Assembly: GCA_004794655.1 (NCBI GenBank)
Contig: SMMW01000046.1
Location: forward strand, 4,302,501 to 4,366,500
Length of the DNA: 64,000 nt
Direction: 5' to 3'
DNA from: Marisa cornuarietis
Taxonomy: Eukaryota; Mollusca; Gastropoda; Architaenioglossa; Ampullariidae
The notes under the pieces are model-generated. The model worked only from the letters and a program-made list of their open reading frames with translations. It did not search any database and was not told the origin of the DNA. Positions 20,918 through 33,800 of this stretch are shown here, one piece after another. The position numbers were made by a program, and so were the translations under genes. Each line of letters opens with the position of its first letter. Positions within the stretch are counted from its first letter, which is position 1.

Positions 20918-23900
20918 ATGGCATTGAGACAAACAATCATCCATCTCCAGAGAGCACTTGGAAAAAACATTCATAGTCATGTCTTGCAGAAAACTTTGTT
21001 CCGGAAAAGAGAATTCACCAGTATGCTCAGCAATGATGTAATAATTGATATTTTGTCTCATAAATTACTTAAAAAGAAGTGATCAATTATTTGGTAATTA
21101 CCACAGAATTACTAGCAGTGATAAGGGAGCTATGTTTTCAAATTTGAATTAAAACAGTGTTTTAATGAATTTAAATATTAATTAAACTAGATGTATGGAA
21201 ATGATGTGATCATGCTTATTTTCACAAAAGCTCTACTTAAAAGCTTTAGCTTAAAAAACAAAACTTTGGAATTGTCTCCCATTGAAAAAAAAATTGAATT
21301 CTGCCAGTCAATATGTTCAAGCTCAGGCATGTGTACATCTAGCTATGATTATGGTAAATGATAAAACTTTAGATTATATTTGGTTGAAGTCCAGTTCATA
21401 AATTGAAAGATTACATCATCTATCCACTTCCTGCCTGTGATTTCATTCAATATTAGGAAGCATTATAATTGATACTTCAATAATTCAGATGCAAAATAAA
21501 GGAAAATAAAGACTTGCTAACAACTTTTGTTGTTTTTTTTCATTAACGAGAATAATTGCCCAATACTCCAGCACTACTGATAAAAAATGTTATACAGTAC
21601 CTGTTATTTTATATGAGCATATCCTCAACATAAATGATTAAAAATCTTAAGAGACTTATAATGGTAATAATGTTACGAACAGGTTACATAAATAGTTTGA
21701 ATCCTGATATTGTAAATATCAAGTCCATGCTTACACTTTCCTAATATTTTCCACCAATTCTCATTTTTATATTGTCTTGCAGTTATCCAGTGAAAGGTCT
21801 GTTCAGGTGGTGGATCTAGATCATCATGGTAAAAAAATTACAGTCACCTGGAATGATGGATCCCAGGCAAAGTTCTGTACCAGTTTTCTAACTGAGCTTT
21901 TACAGTCAGAATTAAGTGGTTTCACTTTGTTTTAGTGGTCCAGTGACATGCTTGCAAAGCATGCTGCTGTTTCTTTTTCTTGATCTATTATCTGTGTGTG
22001 TGTGTGTGTGTGTGTGAAAGTTTACATGTTACAGGTACTGCATTCCACAGCCGAGACATTAATTATAAATTGGCATCTGTTATAGGTTTCATAGTGTGTG
22101 GCTGAGACACAACTGTCAATGCAGTCATTGCCGGCAAGAACATAGCGGCCAGAAGCTGATTGACCCAGCCACTATTCCTCACACCATCTGTATAGAGGAA
22201 GTCCGTCTATGTGGTAGGATTTCTCTTTCATCTCCATATTATCATTCACCATCATGCTTGATAAAACAAATGATTTATTTAATCAAATTCAGTTTGAAGA
22301 AATCTTGTCCTAAATTATATGGTAAATTTATCACAAACATTTTATTTTTTTAAACATTTTTTTCCAGATGACCAGTTGGAAATTAAATGGAATGGAGAAG
22401 AAAGCTCACATAGTGGCAGCATTGCACTCTCATATCTCCTCACTAATTGCTACTCAACTGATTCACTAAGAGCAAGGCGGAAAGCTGTTAAGTTGGATTC
22501 TCCTGTACAGGTATTCTTTGCAATGAGTACAGGAAATTAAAAAAAATAAAATAAAGCTTGTTTTGCAAGTAGTATACAGAGTCAAGGATTCTCTTCCCAT
22601 GAACATGACTTTTTATAGCAAGCAATCTGATGATGTACTTTGTATTTGAGAATTAAGGCAGTCCGGTGTGGTAACGGTTAGCGCCTGTCATCAATAACAT
22701 GAGGATTGGCTGCCGTGGGTTCAGAATCTCATCTCGGGCATGCTGTTAATTTTTTTCTTTGGATGTGGCATCTGTTTACAGGGCTGGCTGCTTTGCCATG
22801 GTCTTAGTTGCTGGCTTGGCGTAAAACACCCATTCCCACCCACCCTTGTATTTGAGAAAATGGAAGCATGTGAATAGCACACAGGAAAAAGTTCTCAATA
22901 TTTTCACCTTTTTCTCGTTACTATTTTGGGTCAAATGTTAAGCACATGCACCTATATGGGTGTGATTCTGTGCTGTATAGTGCATATTTATCATAGTGCA
23001 AATGTAACTTCTCAGAACTCATTGCAGTATGGATACAATACTTTGTTTAATATTTCTTTTATACATATGTATATTATTTTTTACAGTTAAATTTAAAAAC
23101 TGGAATTTGTAAAAACAGGAATTGCCAGAAATTCAGTATGATGACTTCAAGAACTCCAGTTATGGAGTCCACAGGTAAATTTAAGAGGAGTGCATGTTTG
23201 ATAGTATGATTACAGCTTATAGTTAAGAAAACTGCAAACCTTTATAACAGAAACTTTTAACATCAACATTTTTAAAAGAATCTACATACTTTTACTTTGT
23301 TAAACAGTATGCTGTGTATGCATGTTAGAACAACATTAAAATGGAACTAAGAAAAATCTGTATGCACAGATGGCTGAAACGACTAAATGAATCGGGTATT
23401 TGCCTGATGACAGGAGTGCCAGCAGAGGATGATATGGTGCACAAAGTATGATTTTGTCCTTTTTATGATTGTTGATTTTCTTTATTTTGGATTGTGTGTT
23501 TGTTTGTTTTGTAGAAGTGAGAAATTCATGTAAGACTGAGAGATTTTAACACACACACCATCTTCATGCTAAAAAAATTCCCTCTCATCTAACACAGCTT
23601 TTGTATGTCCAGTTACTTAATTCTGTCTGTGATGTATTTCTTGAGTTTTAATGGGTTTGTAGGAGTAACATGCATGGATATATAATGCTGGCACATAATA
23701 ATGATTTGTGTTGTTTACAGATGACAACACAATTTTTTATTGATCAGGACTAAATATCATCAGTGACATTTTTTGCTTTCTTTTATTTTTAATGCCAGAA
23801 ATACTTAAATTATATTTAAATGTACATTAATTTAACTTGTGAGATTTGTTGTAAACTGTTCTTCATGAATTTTAGGATTAGATACCTAAAGTGTCATAAT

Positions 23901-26900
23901 ATATTTTTTATATCCTTTCAGGTAGCTGAACACATTGGCCCTATTAGTAGTACAATATATGGCAAGGTGAGTAGACAGAAAATATTTACGAATCTGTGTG
24001 AAACAACAACAAAATAACTATGAATTAATGTCATTAATGTCTATGAAAAAAGAAGAATGTACACCAACATAAATAGATTCCATAATTGTTTGTAATCTAA
24101 TCAAGCCCTGTTATTTACCTTGATCTTTGCTGCAAATATATTGTACCAAATCAGAATATTTCAGTAAATAAAAATGACCAAGATAGAAAGCGCTCTAAAA
24201 AGACTCTTTACCTTAATATATAGTCTGCCAACTTTTTGTAAATTACTGAAATTTTTTTTTTTTTTATATGCCAGACATTTGATGTAGTCAGCACACCAAA
24301 ACCAATCAATGTAGCATACTCAAGTGTGGCCCTGGACTTCCACATGGATCTGATCTACTATGAGTCACCACCTGGTATACAATTTTTGCACTGTCTCAGG
24401 TAGACCCATTAACCTTATCAATTTGGTACTTTGCTTTCCAAAAAAGGCTTTATAATTCTTCTTATGTTATTTTCATTTAGATAATGGCTAAATTAAACTC
24501 ACGACCATTAAGATTTCATAAAACTTAAAGATATAAATTTAAACCATATAGAAAGAATGTATAAAAGTTTTATATCAATCAGAATCAGAAAAACATTTTA
24601 AGTTAGCTTACTGTTCCTTACGACCAGTTCTATCCAATGTGAAAGAAGATTTGTGCCTTTCTTTTTATAAAAATACATCATGATGTTTTGTTTTGATATT
24701 CCTATTTCAGAAAAGAGACCTTTTCAACCTCTTAAAAATTTGTAGAAGCCCACACCACAAATGCTTGTCAATTTGTCTCCCTTAAATGCACAGCTTGTTT
24801 TGAGACCAAAATGAGATCGAGTAGTGTGCATATGTGTGTGCTATAGATTGTACCTGTGCAAAATGTTTTTTTTAACCTCTACAAGGGCGTTAAATATGAC
24901 ATTAAAGATAATCCAACTTGCTAGAGTTGTAAGAAGTATTTGAAGATGAAACCAAATAAAACTGCATACTTCTCCATTTGTTTTTATTTATCACTATTAT
25001 TTTGTCATGTAACATGGAGGAATGGATGGATTCCTCAGATTTGATGACTGTGTAGCTGGAGGAGAAAGTCGTTTCCAGGATTTGTTTCATGCAGCAGAAC
25101 AATTACGGCTGAGCAGCTCTTCACATTTTGAAATTTTAACCAGAATACCAGCAACTTTCCAGAAAATACACTATTCCAGGTATGTTGAGTTCTCATCTTT
25201 CTATGTGCACAGAATATGGCACCTGGTAGTGCGGTGGCTGTCACTACTATAGGGAGAGGCTGAGAGCTAAAAAAAGGCTCTGGGAACAGATCTCGTCTTA
25301 GGACACCTGTTTGCAGTGCTGGCTGTTGGGTATTTTCTCTGAGTACCTAAGCTTCCTGCTGCCTCCCTCATTCTCTTCCCCTCATCATGCAAAATTGCTT
25401 TAAGGGAGAACTTTCAAACCAACCCACCATACACAGAACTGAGAGAACAAACATAAGACATATATGTACATCATACAAAAGTGAAAGATGCTATTTAAAC
25501 CCAGCCCTCCCTGTGTAGTTGTAGGCTTAGTCTCAATTCATATAGCTGCCCTTTCACAGTTTACAAGATTTTGCCTTTAGCTTAAACAGAGAGCAATAAG
25601 TAGACAGTATGAGCCAGAGGTTTAAAAAAACAGATGCTCAGTTTATTTTCTGCACACATTACTCAATAAATCGGAAAGAGGTTTATGCAGTATGCTTTGT
25701 ACATTCCTTGCTAATGCTTCAGGGCAGGAGCTATTTTTTTAGTCAGAGAAGCTGCAATAGTTCCTCCAAGCAAAGTTTTATTCCTTAATCTTCACGAAAG
25801 TGCCACACCTTTGCAGAAAATGAAAGATGGTGGGAGATTCTTTTTTTACTTTGTTTCAGAAATTTTCCAGTGGAAATGAAATATCAGAGGCCCATAATTA
25901 TTCTCAACCAATACAAAGAAGTGAGTGCGACATTTTTCCATCAACTTTAATTGTCCTGTAATGGTGGCATGCCTCATTTTATGCTTAGAGGTTGGCCACA
26001 AGTTTTGATGCAGTTTATTTTGCAATTTACAGCAAACTACCAGGGGTATCCAATGTTACTTGGGAAGTCCCAGCACAGATTATTTGACATATAGATAACA
26101 GGTACCAGATAGTATTTGTGTTATTCAACAAAGACTATCTGTAATTCTAGATTTGTTATAAACTATTTCAGATTGTTGGAGTTAACTGGGGTCCACCATT
26201 TGAAGGCCCTCTAGTTACTGAGGAAGCAAGTATACTTCATCAGTTTATAATCCAGAAAATGTTATTGTGTTTGGTGTTTTTTTTAAGTCATTGGAATTGG
26301 CAATTAATAAATCATCCTCAAATGCATCATTAACAACAGTGTGAGCAGAATAAGTGTCTTTGTATATAATGAGCACTGTTGAATAATGCAGTACTTTTCT
26401 TGTGTATCTAAAGGAAACCACAATGAAACCACAAATTGAGACTGAAAAGTGTATTATTTCAGGAGAATGTGGAACCCTTCTATGCTGCCTATGAAGCATT
26501 TGCGAAAGTCATAAAGAATTCAACAAATATTGTATGTATCCAGGGGTCTACCTTCAGAGTTCAGTTCTTATGCTTTTTTATTTCTGAAACCTTTTTTCTT
26601 TCGGATGCATTTATGATGCATTATCGCCTTTCTGGTTTTAACAATCATAAATGTGATCTGTAGAAGACTATAATTGACTAATCTTGCATGCAGGACAAGC
26701 TAGGAGAAAGTTATAGATACAGATATGTTAGGCTAAATACTTGTGTTTAAAATAATATGCAGCAAGACATAAAATTAAAGAAATTTTGTGTTTGCAGCTG
26801 GAATACCGACTGCAACCAGGTGATCTAATTAGTTTTAATAATCGTCGTATTCTGCATGCTCGGAATGGCTTTGAACTGAATGGGGGAATGCGCCATCTAA

Positions 26901-27480
26901 AGGTTAGGTTAAGGCAACGTATACTACAGAGATATTAAAAATTCTTTGAAAAGATTCTCAAGCCTAATCATTTTACATATATACACTGTTCATAGTTCAT
27001 CCTTTTGAAATAATTACTGTATTTCAAACAGTGGTTGTACTATTTTTACCAAGTTTAGCACAGGGATGGTTGTCTTGCTGTGATATAGCCTTAGTTGCTG
27101 GCTCAGTGTAAAACACCAGTTCCTTTGCCCCAACACACCTCCATGTTACGCAAACCTTGACACCTGAAACAAATTTACAACAATCTGAAATATTTGCTGA
27201 GATATTTATTATTAAATTTATGTTTATTTATATTTACATTACCTATTACAAATTTCAGTTTAAAAGGGTCATTGTACTTTTCTCTGAAGTTGATGTATTT
27301 GCATATTTCTCGTAATCTTGAGATGCACTTTCTTCAAATTGTTTTTAGTCTTATCACATATTGTTCTTTCAGGGTTGCTATGTCAATATTGACCATTTTA
27401 AAAGCCAAGTTCAGGTCTTCTCTAGACTACATGGTGATGGACAGCCACCAAAGCGTGTTGGCAATCAGGATTGGTTCTAG
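20918..27480 (+). CDS. BBOX1: Gamma-butyrobetaine dioxygenase-like 2-oxoglutarate oxygenase
   Basis: Fe(II)/2-oxoglutarate dioxygenase of the carnitine pathway (gamma-butyrobetaine to L-carnitine). Fourteen exons, 439 residues: 20918-21037, 21783-21871, 22086-22213, 22368-22510, 23119-23174, 23370-23445, 23922-23966, 24275-24399, 25039-25179, 25860-25920, 26172-26225, 26463-26531, 26798-26902 and 27373-27480. All phases close. The N-terminal DUF971-type domain has FHSVWLRHNCQCSHC with zinc ligands C80, C82, C85 and H127. The jelly-roll core has the iron facial triad H242-M-D244 and distal H389 (RILHARN); R401 may bind 2-oxoglutarate. A basic, acid-free N-terminus (MALRQTIIHLQRALGK) suggests a mitochondrial presequence, unlike cytosolic vertebrate BBOX1 (387 residues). 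The exon 2 donor (AA/GTTCTG) is weak; the intron after exon 11 is GC-AG. TMLHE, a mitochondrial paralogue, is the alternative; BBOX1-type blocks fit better. Confidence 0.85.
22664..22856 (+). mobile_element. SINE (family A), best full-length copy
   Basis: Starts with a tRNA-like head: box-A-like TGGTAACGGTTAGCGCCTG and box-B-like GTGGGTTCAGAATCTC. The body reads CATCTGTTTACAGGGCTGGC, CTTAGTTGCTGGCTTGGCG and TAAAACACCCATTCCCACCC. This is the reference copy for the other family A members listed. Confidence 0.8.
25222..25400 (+). mobile_element. SINE (family A), diverged copy
   Basis: Diverged copy in the BBOX1-like intron after exon 9: TAGTGCGGTGGCTGTCA head, GGGAACAGATCTCGTCTTAG and CTGTTTGCAGTGCTGGCTG match the family body; the 3' end does not. 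Confidence 0.45.
27056..27130 (+). mobile_element. SINE (family A), 3' end fragment
   Basis: Only the 3' third is present: GTGATATAGCCTTAGTTGCTGGCTCAGTGTAAAACACCAGTTCC. Lies in the last intron of the BBOX1-like gene. Confidence 0.65.
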
Positions 27481-27848
27481 TCACAGAGAGCACAATTTTT
27501 CTTGTTGATGGTCAAGATTAATTCTAGTAGAAATCTTTTATCAACATTGTGTTAACATCTACCTGTGCACATGTATGAGTGCATGTGAACACCTTTGTGC
27601 TCCTGTACAGTTGGCTTCAACACCTCTTGAGACACTTAAGTGCACAAAAGAGAGAGTGACTTTAAAAAGGGAATAAAGATGGACTTATTTCTCATTTTAT
27701 AGCCCCATGCCACAAGACAAAAATGTACAAACATGCAAAAAAAAAACCTTTGTAAAGATAAAGGATCAAATAGTTCAAGCATCAAGAAAAGAAACAGCCA
27801 ACAATCAACATTAGAGAAATGTCTTATTCCAAACACGCACACACACAC

Positions 27849-27854
27849 AATAAA
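27849..27854 (+). terminator. Poly(A) signal AATAAA of the BBOX1-like gene
   Basis: AATAAA about 370 bp after the TAG stop, next to a short CA repeat. It is the first canonical signal on the plus strand after the CDS. Confidence 0.55.
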
Positions 27855-30800
27855 AGCTCTAAGCCTTCACCGGGTCTAAAAGTCTGTGATGTTCACATAC
27901 ATCAAGTGTCTTCATTTTGCTTAAAAAATTAAGTTACTGATTCAGTCCTGTATGCCACAAAGAAACCACTGTGACAAACACCAGTGTAACTGATTTATTC
28001 TGGACATTTACAGTGGGCGCTCCCACACATAAACTGGCATGTGTGATGCATACACAGAATAAAATAATCTGTAACTACAGGCTGTGTACAATGCATCTGC
28101 AGTATAAACTACTGTACAAGTATGTCTAGACAGGATGTAAGTTCAGACATGTTGAGCACATAGAATTGCATCTACCACCGCAACATCAAGATACAGGCAT
28201 GCATATATAAATAACAAGGCATCAAACTGACCACCACATTGTAACAATGTTCATATTATATACATATATGTAGGGTTGATAAACTAAACAAAAGCTAGCT
28301 ATCCAACTATTAATTTTAAAAAACCCAAACCATCAATCTTTTTTATGAAGGGCATGTCTTCGACAAGTTCCATGTCTTGAGTGAAAGGTGGTAATTCGTG
28401 TGTGCAGTCATGCAAGGAATTTTTTTAAAGCCGAAATGTCCAAAAAGACCTCTTTTTGTGCGTTTGCATGCATTTCAAGGCAAAACGCTTATGTGTAAAA
28501 GCACACAAGTGTTGACAGGATTTGGATAATCACATGTTGTGTCAGAGTGATGTAATCTAGAACATTTTGGTGTCGGTGATTGATTCACTTTAAATCACCT
28601 CTGATCCAACCAACCACCCACCCCCCTCCTCACTCTCTATAATTTCAAAAAACCCCAAAGTGAAAGCTCTAAGCTATCTTGATGGTATGTATGTATTTTT
28701 TCACTCCTCAATTAGTACATTTTCACCAGCAAGTTTGCTAAACGAGGTTAACCAGATGCAAAATTTGAAGATCTTCCCCAAATTGCACTTGATTTACATG
28801 AATAGTAACACTATGAACATTGTGCACAAAAATTCTGTCATACATCTTTTTATCTGGTCACTGCCAACATGCTTTCTGAATATTGATATACAACATGTAC
28901 TGTGTAGTGACAACTGTGGTACCTCAATAAAACATCTTTAGCCACATCACAGTTTGAACCTTTTGTCACTTTAACACCCTTGCTTTTGTTTTTAATTTAA
29001 ATAAGTGCATGAATGATAAGGCTGTCCATTTTCTACACCATGAGCAATACAAAAGGTGCACAAACAGTACCCAGCAATTGGACATTGTTTACAAAAGAAA
29101 AAAGTCCTGGACAGATAAGGCCAATATTTTTTTAAATGCTCATCAAGACACTACTGTTTTAGAGACCTCTCAGCCACTGAATCCTGCAGCAACAAGGAAA
29201 ACATCTGAGACTCAAATGGTAAATAAAAAACTAACATGCTTAATCTCTAAGAGATCACCACATAAGGTTTGCTGATAGTATGATTAAGAAAATGAAACAG
29301 ATAAATTGATATGTTCAACCCACAACTTTTACAGGGAAGCCAACCGGGGTGAAAGGTTCAAACAAACTGTAGGGAGACATACTGCTTTGAGCAGTGGCAT
29401 GTTGGGCAGTACTGACAGTAGGTCATGTACTGATCGTTATGTAAACTCTTCAGTGCCCTAAAATTCATCCTTGTTGGGACTTAAAAATCTTTTTTTTACA
29501 GCCAAAAACATGGTGCCACCAAAGAAATGAAAAAAAAAAGCATTGAACGGTAGTCCCCAGTTTTGTTAGTTACTGTATGTAGTCACTCTAAATATTATAA
29601 GGTGTGTGGTAATTGTTTTGCATATATATATATATAAAGTGCCCATGTTTCCAAAGACAAATGTTTTTGTGTATGGAAAAGGAACTGACACAGCTCATTG
29701 AACCAAGCAATAGCAGTCTTTATTCCTGTTTAGTACACAACCCTTGAACCTTCTGAACTTACAAAAATGCAATATCAATCAAAACATGATGAAAATGTTG
29801 GTACCCTCTACAACATGCATTTGTGAATGCCAAGCACAAAGCATGCCTATATGTACTCTTAACCTAACCACATTCCTCTGCTAGTCACATATCTGCTTTT
29901 GTCATTGCAAAGGCCGCCCATCAAACTGACTGTAGGGCATCAGACAAAGTTGCATTGCTTGCCCTTAATGTCTCCAAAAGCTACTGCACAAATAATCTTT
30001 TGTATAAAAGTTTTCAGCTGAGCATTTAGACAGCTACAAATCTGTTTATTTGCATTGATACAAGGACTGCTCAAGAGCAGAAAGTACAAAGATGAAAAGT
30101 TTTACACATTCAAAATGTTATTAGAACTTGCAAGCACGCATACAGGTACACACTTTGCATCATGTTAGAGTCTCAAGTTTAAGGTTGTACAGGAATGAAA
30201 ATTATCAAAATCAGTTCAGAATATTAACATTAAAAGTGGATTTACCAAAGATCATACAAAAGATTAATGGAAGTAAGAATGGGATTCCTGGTTTTGATGA
30301 GTTTGGGGGAGGTGTAAAGATAGAGAGCTCAGACTGTTTTTGTAAGAACACTGATCGGGATGAAAAATGGTAAGGTCTAGTTAAGGTGAATGTTGCAGAC
30401 GTCAAACTGGGGAAAACAATTAGCATCTCCGTAACTAAATGATAGTTTATCTGCTTAAAAAACATAAGGTTATTGTAAAGATTCTGTCATCATAATCATC
30501 ACTGGTTAAAAAAAAACTATTTTCTATTCTGTAAGCTAAATGGTAAACTGTTACAGGCTATAAATAAAGGTTCATTGTGTCTAATACACAGCATATGGAA
30601 GGCAAAGCCCATCTCTTTCTGCTGCCTTTGCTTTCCCCAATAAATAAGGTATCCATTTCTGCTGGACAGCTGCTGGGGGAGTTAAGCTAGCTCCACAACT
30701 AAGTGCACTAAAAACCAGACAATAGAAATTACTCAACAGGTAAAATACTAACCTCAGTGCAGACCTAGAACACATGCACTTTGCAATCATACTTTGCAAC

Positions 30801-33800
30801 CCCCCCCAAAAAAAAAATTGTGAATTAGTTATTGCTCTGCCATTGACTTCTGTGCCTATGAGAATTAATAAACTTCTTGAATAGTTATGGATTAAAAAAA
30901 ATATGGACTAATCAACAAAATTAAGTTGTAGCTATGAAGTCCTTCGCACCTGCAGGTGCGAATTGAATAGGAAGAGGTAGAATTCATAAGTAGTTGAACA
31001 TTCTTTTTAAGCATCTAACAAGTTAATTGATGTTTGTTATATTCCACAAAAAGAAAGTGCAAGAAAAATACAAAAGCATAAGTAAAAAATGTATACAGTA
31101 TATATGCAGGTATATGAAGCTTTTATGTCTGCTCACGTATCTGACCTGATTATCCTTACAAAGGCAAAGAGTATTTGCAACCAGGAAAATAGTGTATTTT
31201 GACAAACCAAAGAGTATTTTTAGGTCATTACATTACACATGACAAATCCATAAATAATGTAGTAATAATGACTATTTATGATGCACCTCCCTACCTCTCA
31301 GGTGGGGGAATGGGGCTCATGGAATTTACAAATAAAAGAAAAAAAAAACACTTCTGCCTACATACATAATCCAACAGTTAAAACTAAAAAAAAAAATGTT
31401 ATTAAGATCAGTGACCTGTATAAATTGTTTATTCCCTGTTCAAGTACTAAGATTAAGTGACTACATGCAGAAGCCTAATGGACAATCTCTAAATTCAAAC
31501 ACCTTTTTTGTGATGGTCAAAAGCAATATTTGTTTTGAAAGCTGTCATACTTGCAACTCGAAAATGGTAGACAGTATGCTAAAATTGTCTAGGTAACTAG
31601 TCTACACGCATGTGAAACTACAAATTCCTGGCAGGTAACATGACAAGTAGCGGAAGGCATGTTTGTGGCATGTGGATGTATAAATGGGTGACAGGTGATA
31701 TCACATTCTACAGGTAAATTAACATAATACTTGCAGAAGACAGTGTCTGTGAAAGGCAGATACGTTTACTTACAGCTAGAATTAAATATTGGACAGACTG
31801 GCATGCATGAGGAAACATATGTCAGTCATCTTCTAGCCTTCTGTCATGTAAGGAGTCAAAGTTATCTTTTGTGATGTACCAATTATGCAACTTATAAACA
31901 CATTCAGATTACTTTTGATGAAAATTCCAAAGATGGAATGTAACTTTTATCACACCAGTTGAAAGAATTCTTTGAAATGCTTTGCATATGAAGTTTGCTT
32001 TTAGATAAACACCGTGTAAAAGCCAGAAGTAAATTTAAGTGAAAAAAATCAAACAAACAAACAAATCAAACATAAAAACACACAAGAAGCGTTCAGCTCC
32101 AACTTTAATTTCCTTTGTACATTATAGTTTATCACCAAGACTGAAGTGAAATGATGTCTGTGATGCGCCAAACTTGTTTGCACAACCAAAATATAACCAA
32201 TTATGTTTGTCCTACTTTTCTGGATTAGAGTGAAGCATTTGTCTCTTAACTGCCATAGTCAGAAGACCTTCATCATATTGGGTAAGTAGTCTTCAAATAT
32301 TTAGAAATGCATCATGAAAGTATTATCCTAAAGTGTTCAAGTGCCTGGATTACAATTACATTCTTCAGAAATATCACATATAGCTAATATTTATAAATAA
32401 AAAACATGCCTTTTTGGTTTTTGCAATGATTTTTGAGACCCATTCTCCCTCAGCCCCCTCCCCCCAAAAAAAAAGCTACACTTGTTTTGAAAATCTTCTG
32501 CTGATTAAGCATTTAATTGTTGCATATTTAGCAAGAGCAAGCCTATGCCCACGCCAACTGTTAATTAACCCTTATATAGCAAAAGCCTAATAGGCCCACT
32601 CACCCTAAAAACATCACAAAATCTCGGTCAACACAAGCCAAACAAAATTTCAGCCTTAAAGAAAATTTCTTAAAATCTGAAAAGTCATTAGCAGTCAAAG
32701 CTCTCAGCTATACAGAAGGCATGCATGGGGGTCCAACACTGATTACAGAATGTTTCTGTAAACATTGGATTTTGCACCTTAAGTCACTCTCACAATCCAG
32801 TAACCTCAAAGCAACAGTAGTGAAACTCATGCATATATACAGTGCTTTTAAAGGTGTTTGCATGATCAACATTGCCAACTCTACAGTTTTTTTTATGCTG
32901 GAACATTTAAATGTATAAGACAAACCAGGCACAAGAGAAACAATAGCCCTCTCACTCCTTTTTTCAAAACACAAAAAAAGCAAGACAGCTTAAGATTGTA
33001 CAGCTGACACATACATTCAAAGATGTATGCATGTGCATCCCCACACACACATATATGCCACACATAAGCACACCCACATGCACACAAAACATGCATGCAG
33101 AAATTTGAGAAACTACATATAAAACTGCTTGTTGGGAGTGAAAAGCAGTAAGGACTAAATATAATAGATGGACACCTGCATAAATATCTTCCGAACAAAG
33201 TACATTTTACCAGCCCTGAATAAGCATAATTTAAGCAAAATAGATCTTTACTGTTTACAAATAAAGGATGCAAAAGATTCCTCCTTTTCTCACTTCTGAC
33301 ATTCAAAGTGTCATTGCAAAACATTAGAAAATATTTTGGTGCGAAACAGCAATGATGTAATTTATCTGCCATGAACTTTCAGATTTCTTATTTGATTTCT
33401 GTGAGAACATGATTAAATGTCACAATGGTGTACATAGCAGAGAAAGATGAATGAAAACAATTTTCTAATTATCTTTTGCAATTGATTTAATGTAGAAAAA
33501 TTTTAGTTAAGTAAAATTACATTCATGAACTTCCATCCTTCAAACATAAATGCATGAGGACTGACTGGCATTTAAATGGTTCTACTAGCTAAGCCTACAG
33601 CATTGTCTGGCCTGACAATGAACAGCTGAAAGCAACTAAATCTGTGTCTGCATCCGCTTGCAGTGTAGCAGCAGTCTTAAAAAATGTAAGTGCACTTTAC
33701 AAATGAATATAAGAGAGTGGTGTGAGAGGTTATCAAAGTGGATGGCTATCGTGAAACACCAACAGTTTCTTTATTCATTTGTTCACTTTACTGCTGATAA

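Noticed and set aside
22664..22760. Possible tRNA gene in the BBOX1-like intron
   Set aside because: tRNA-like head belongs to SINE family A; arms do not pair.
32893..33372. 159-codon minus-strand ORF
   Set aside because: Cys/Phe-rich translation driven partly by CA-repeat sequence, no domain, no splice context, and low-complexity composition.
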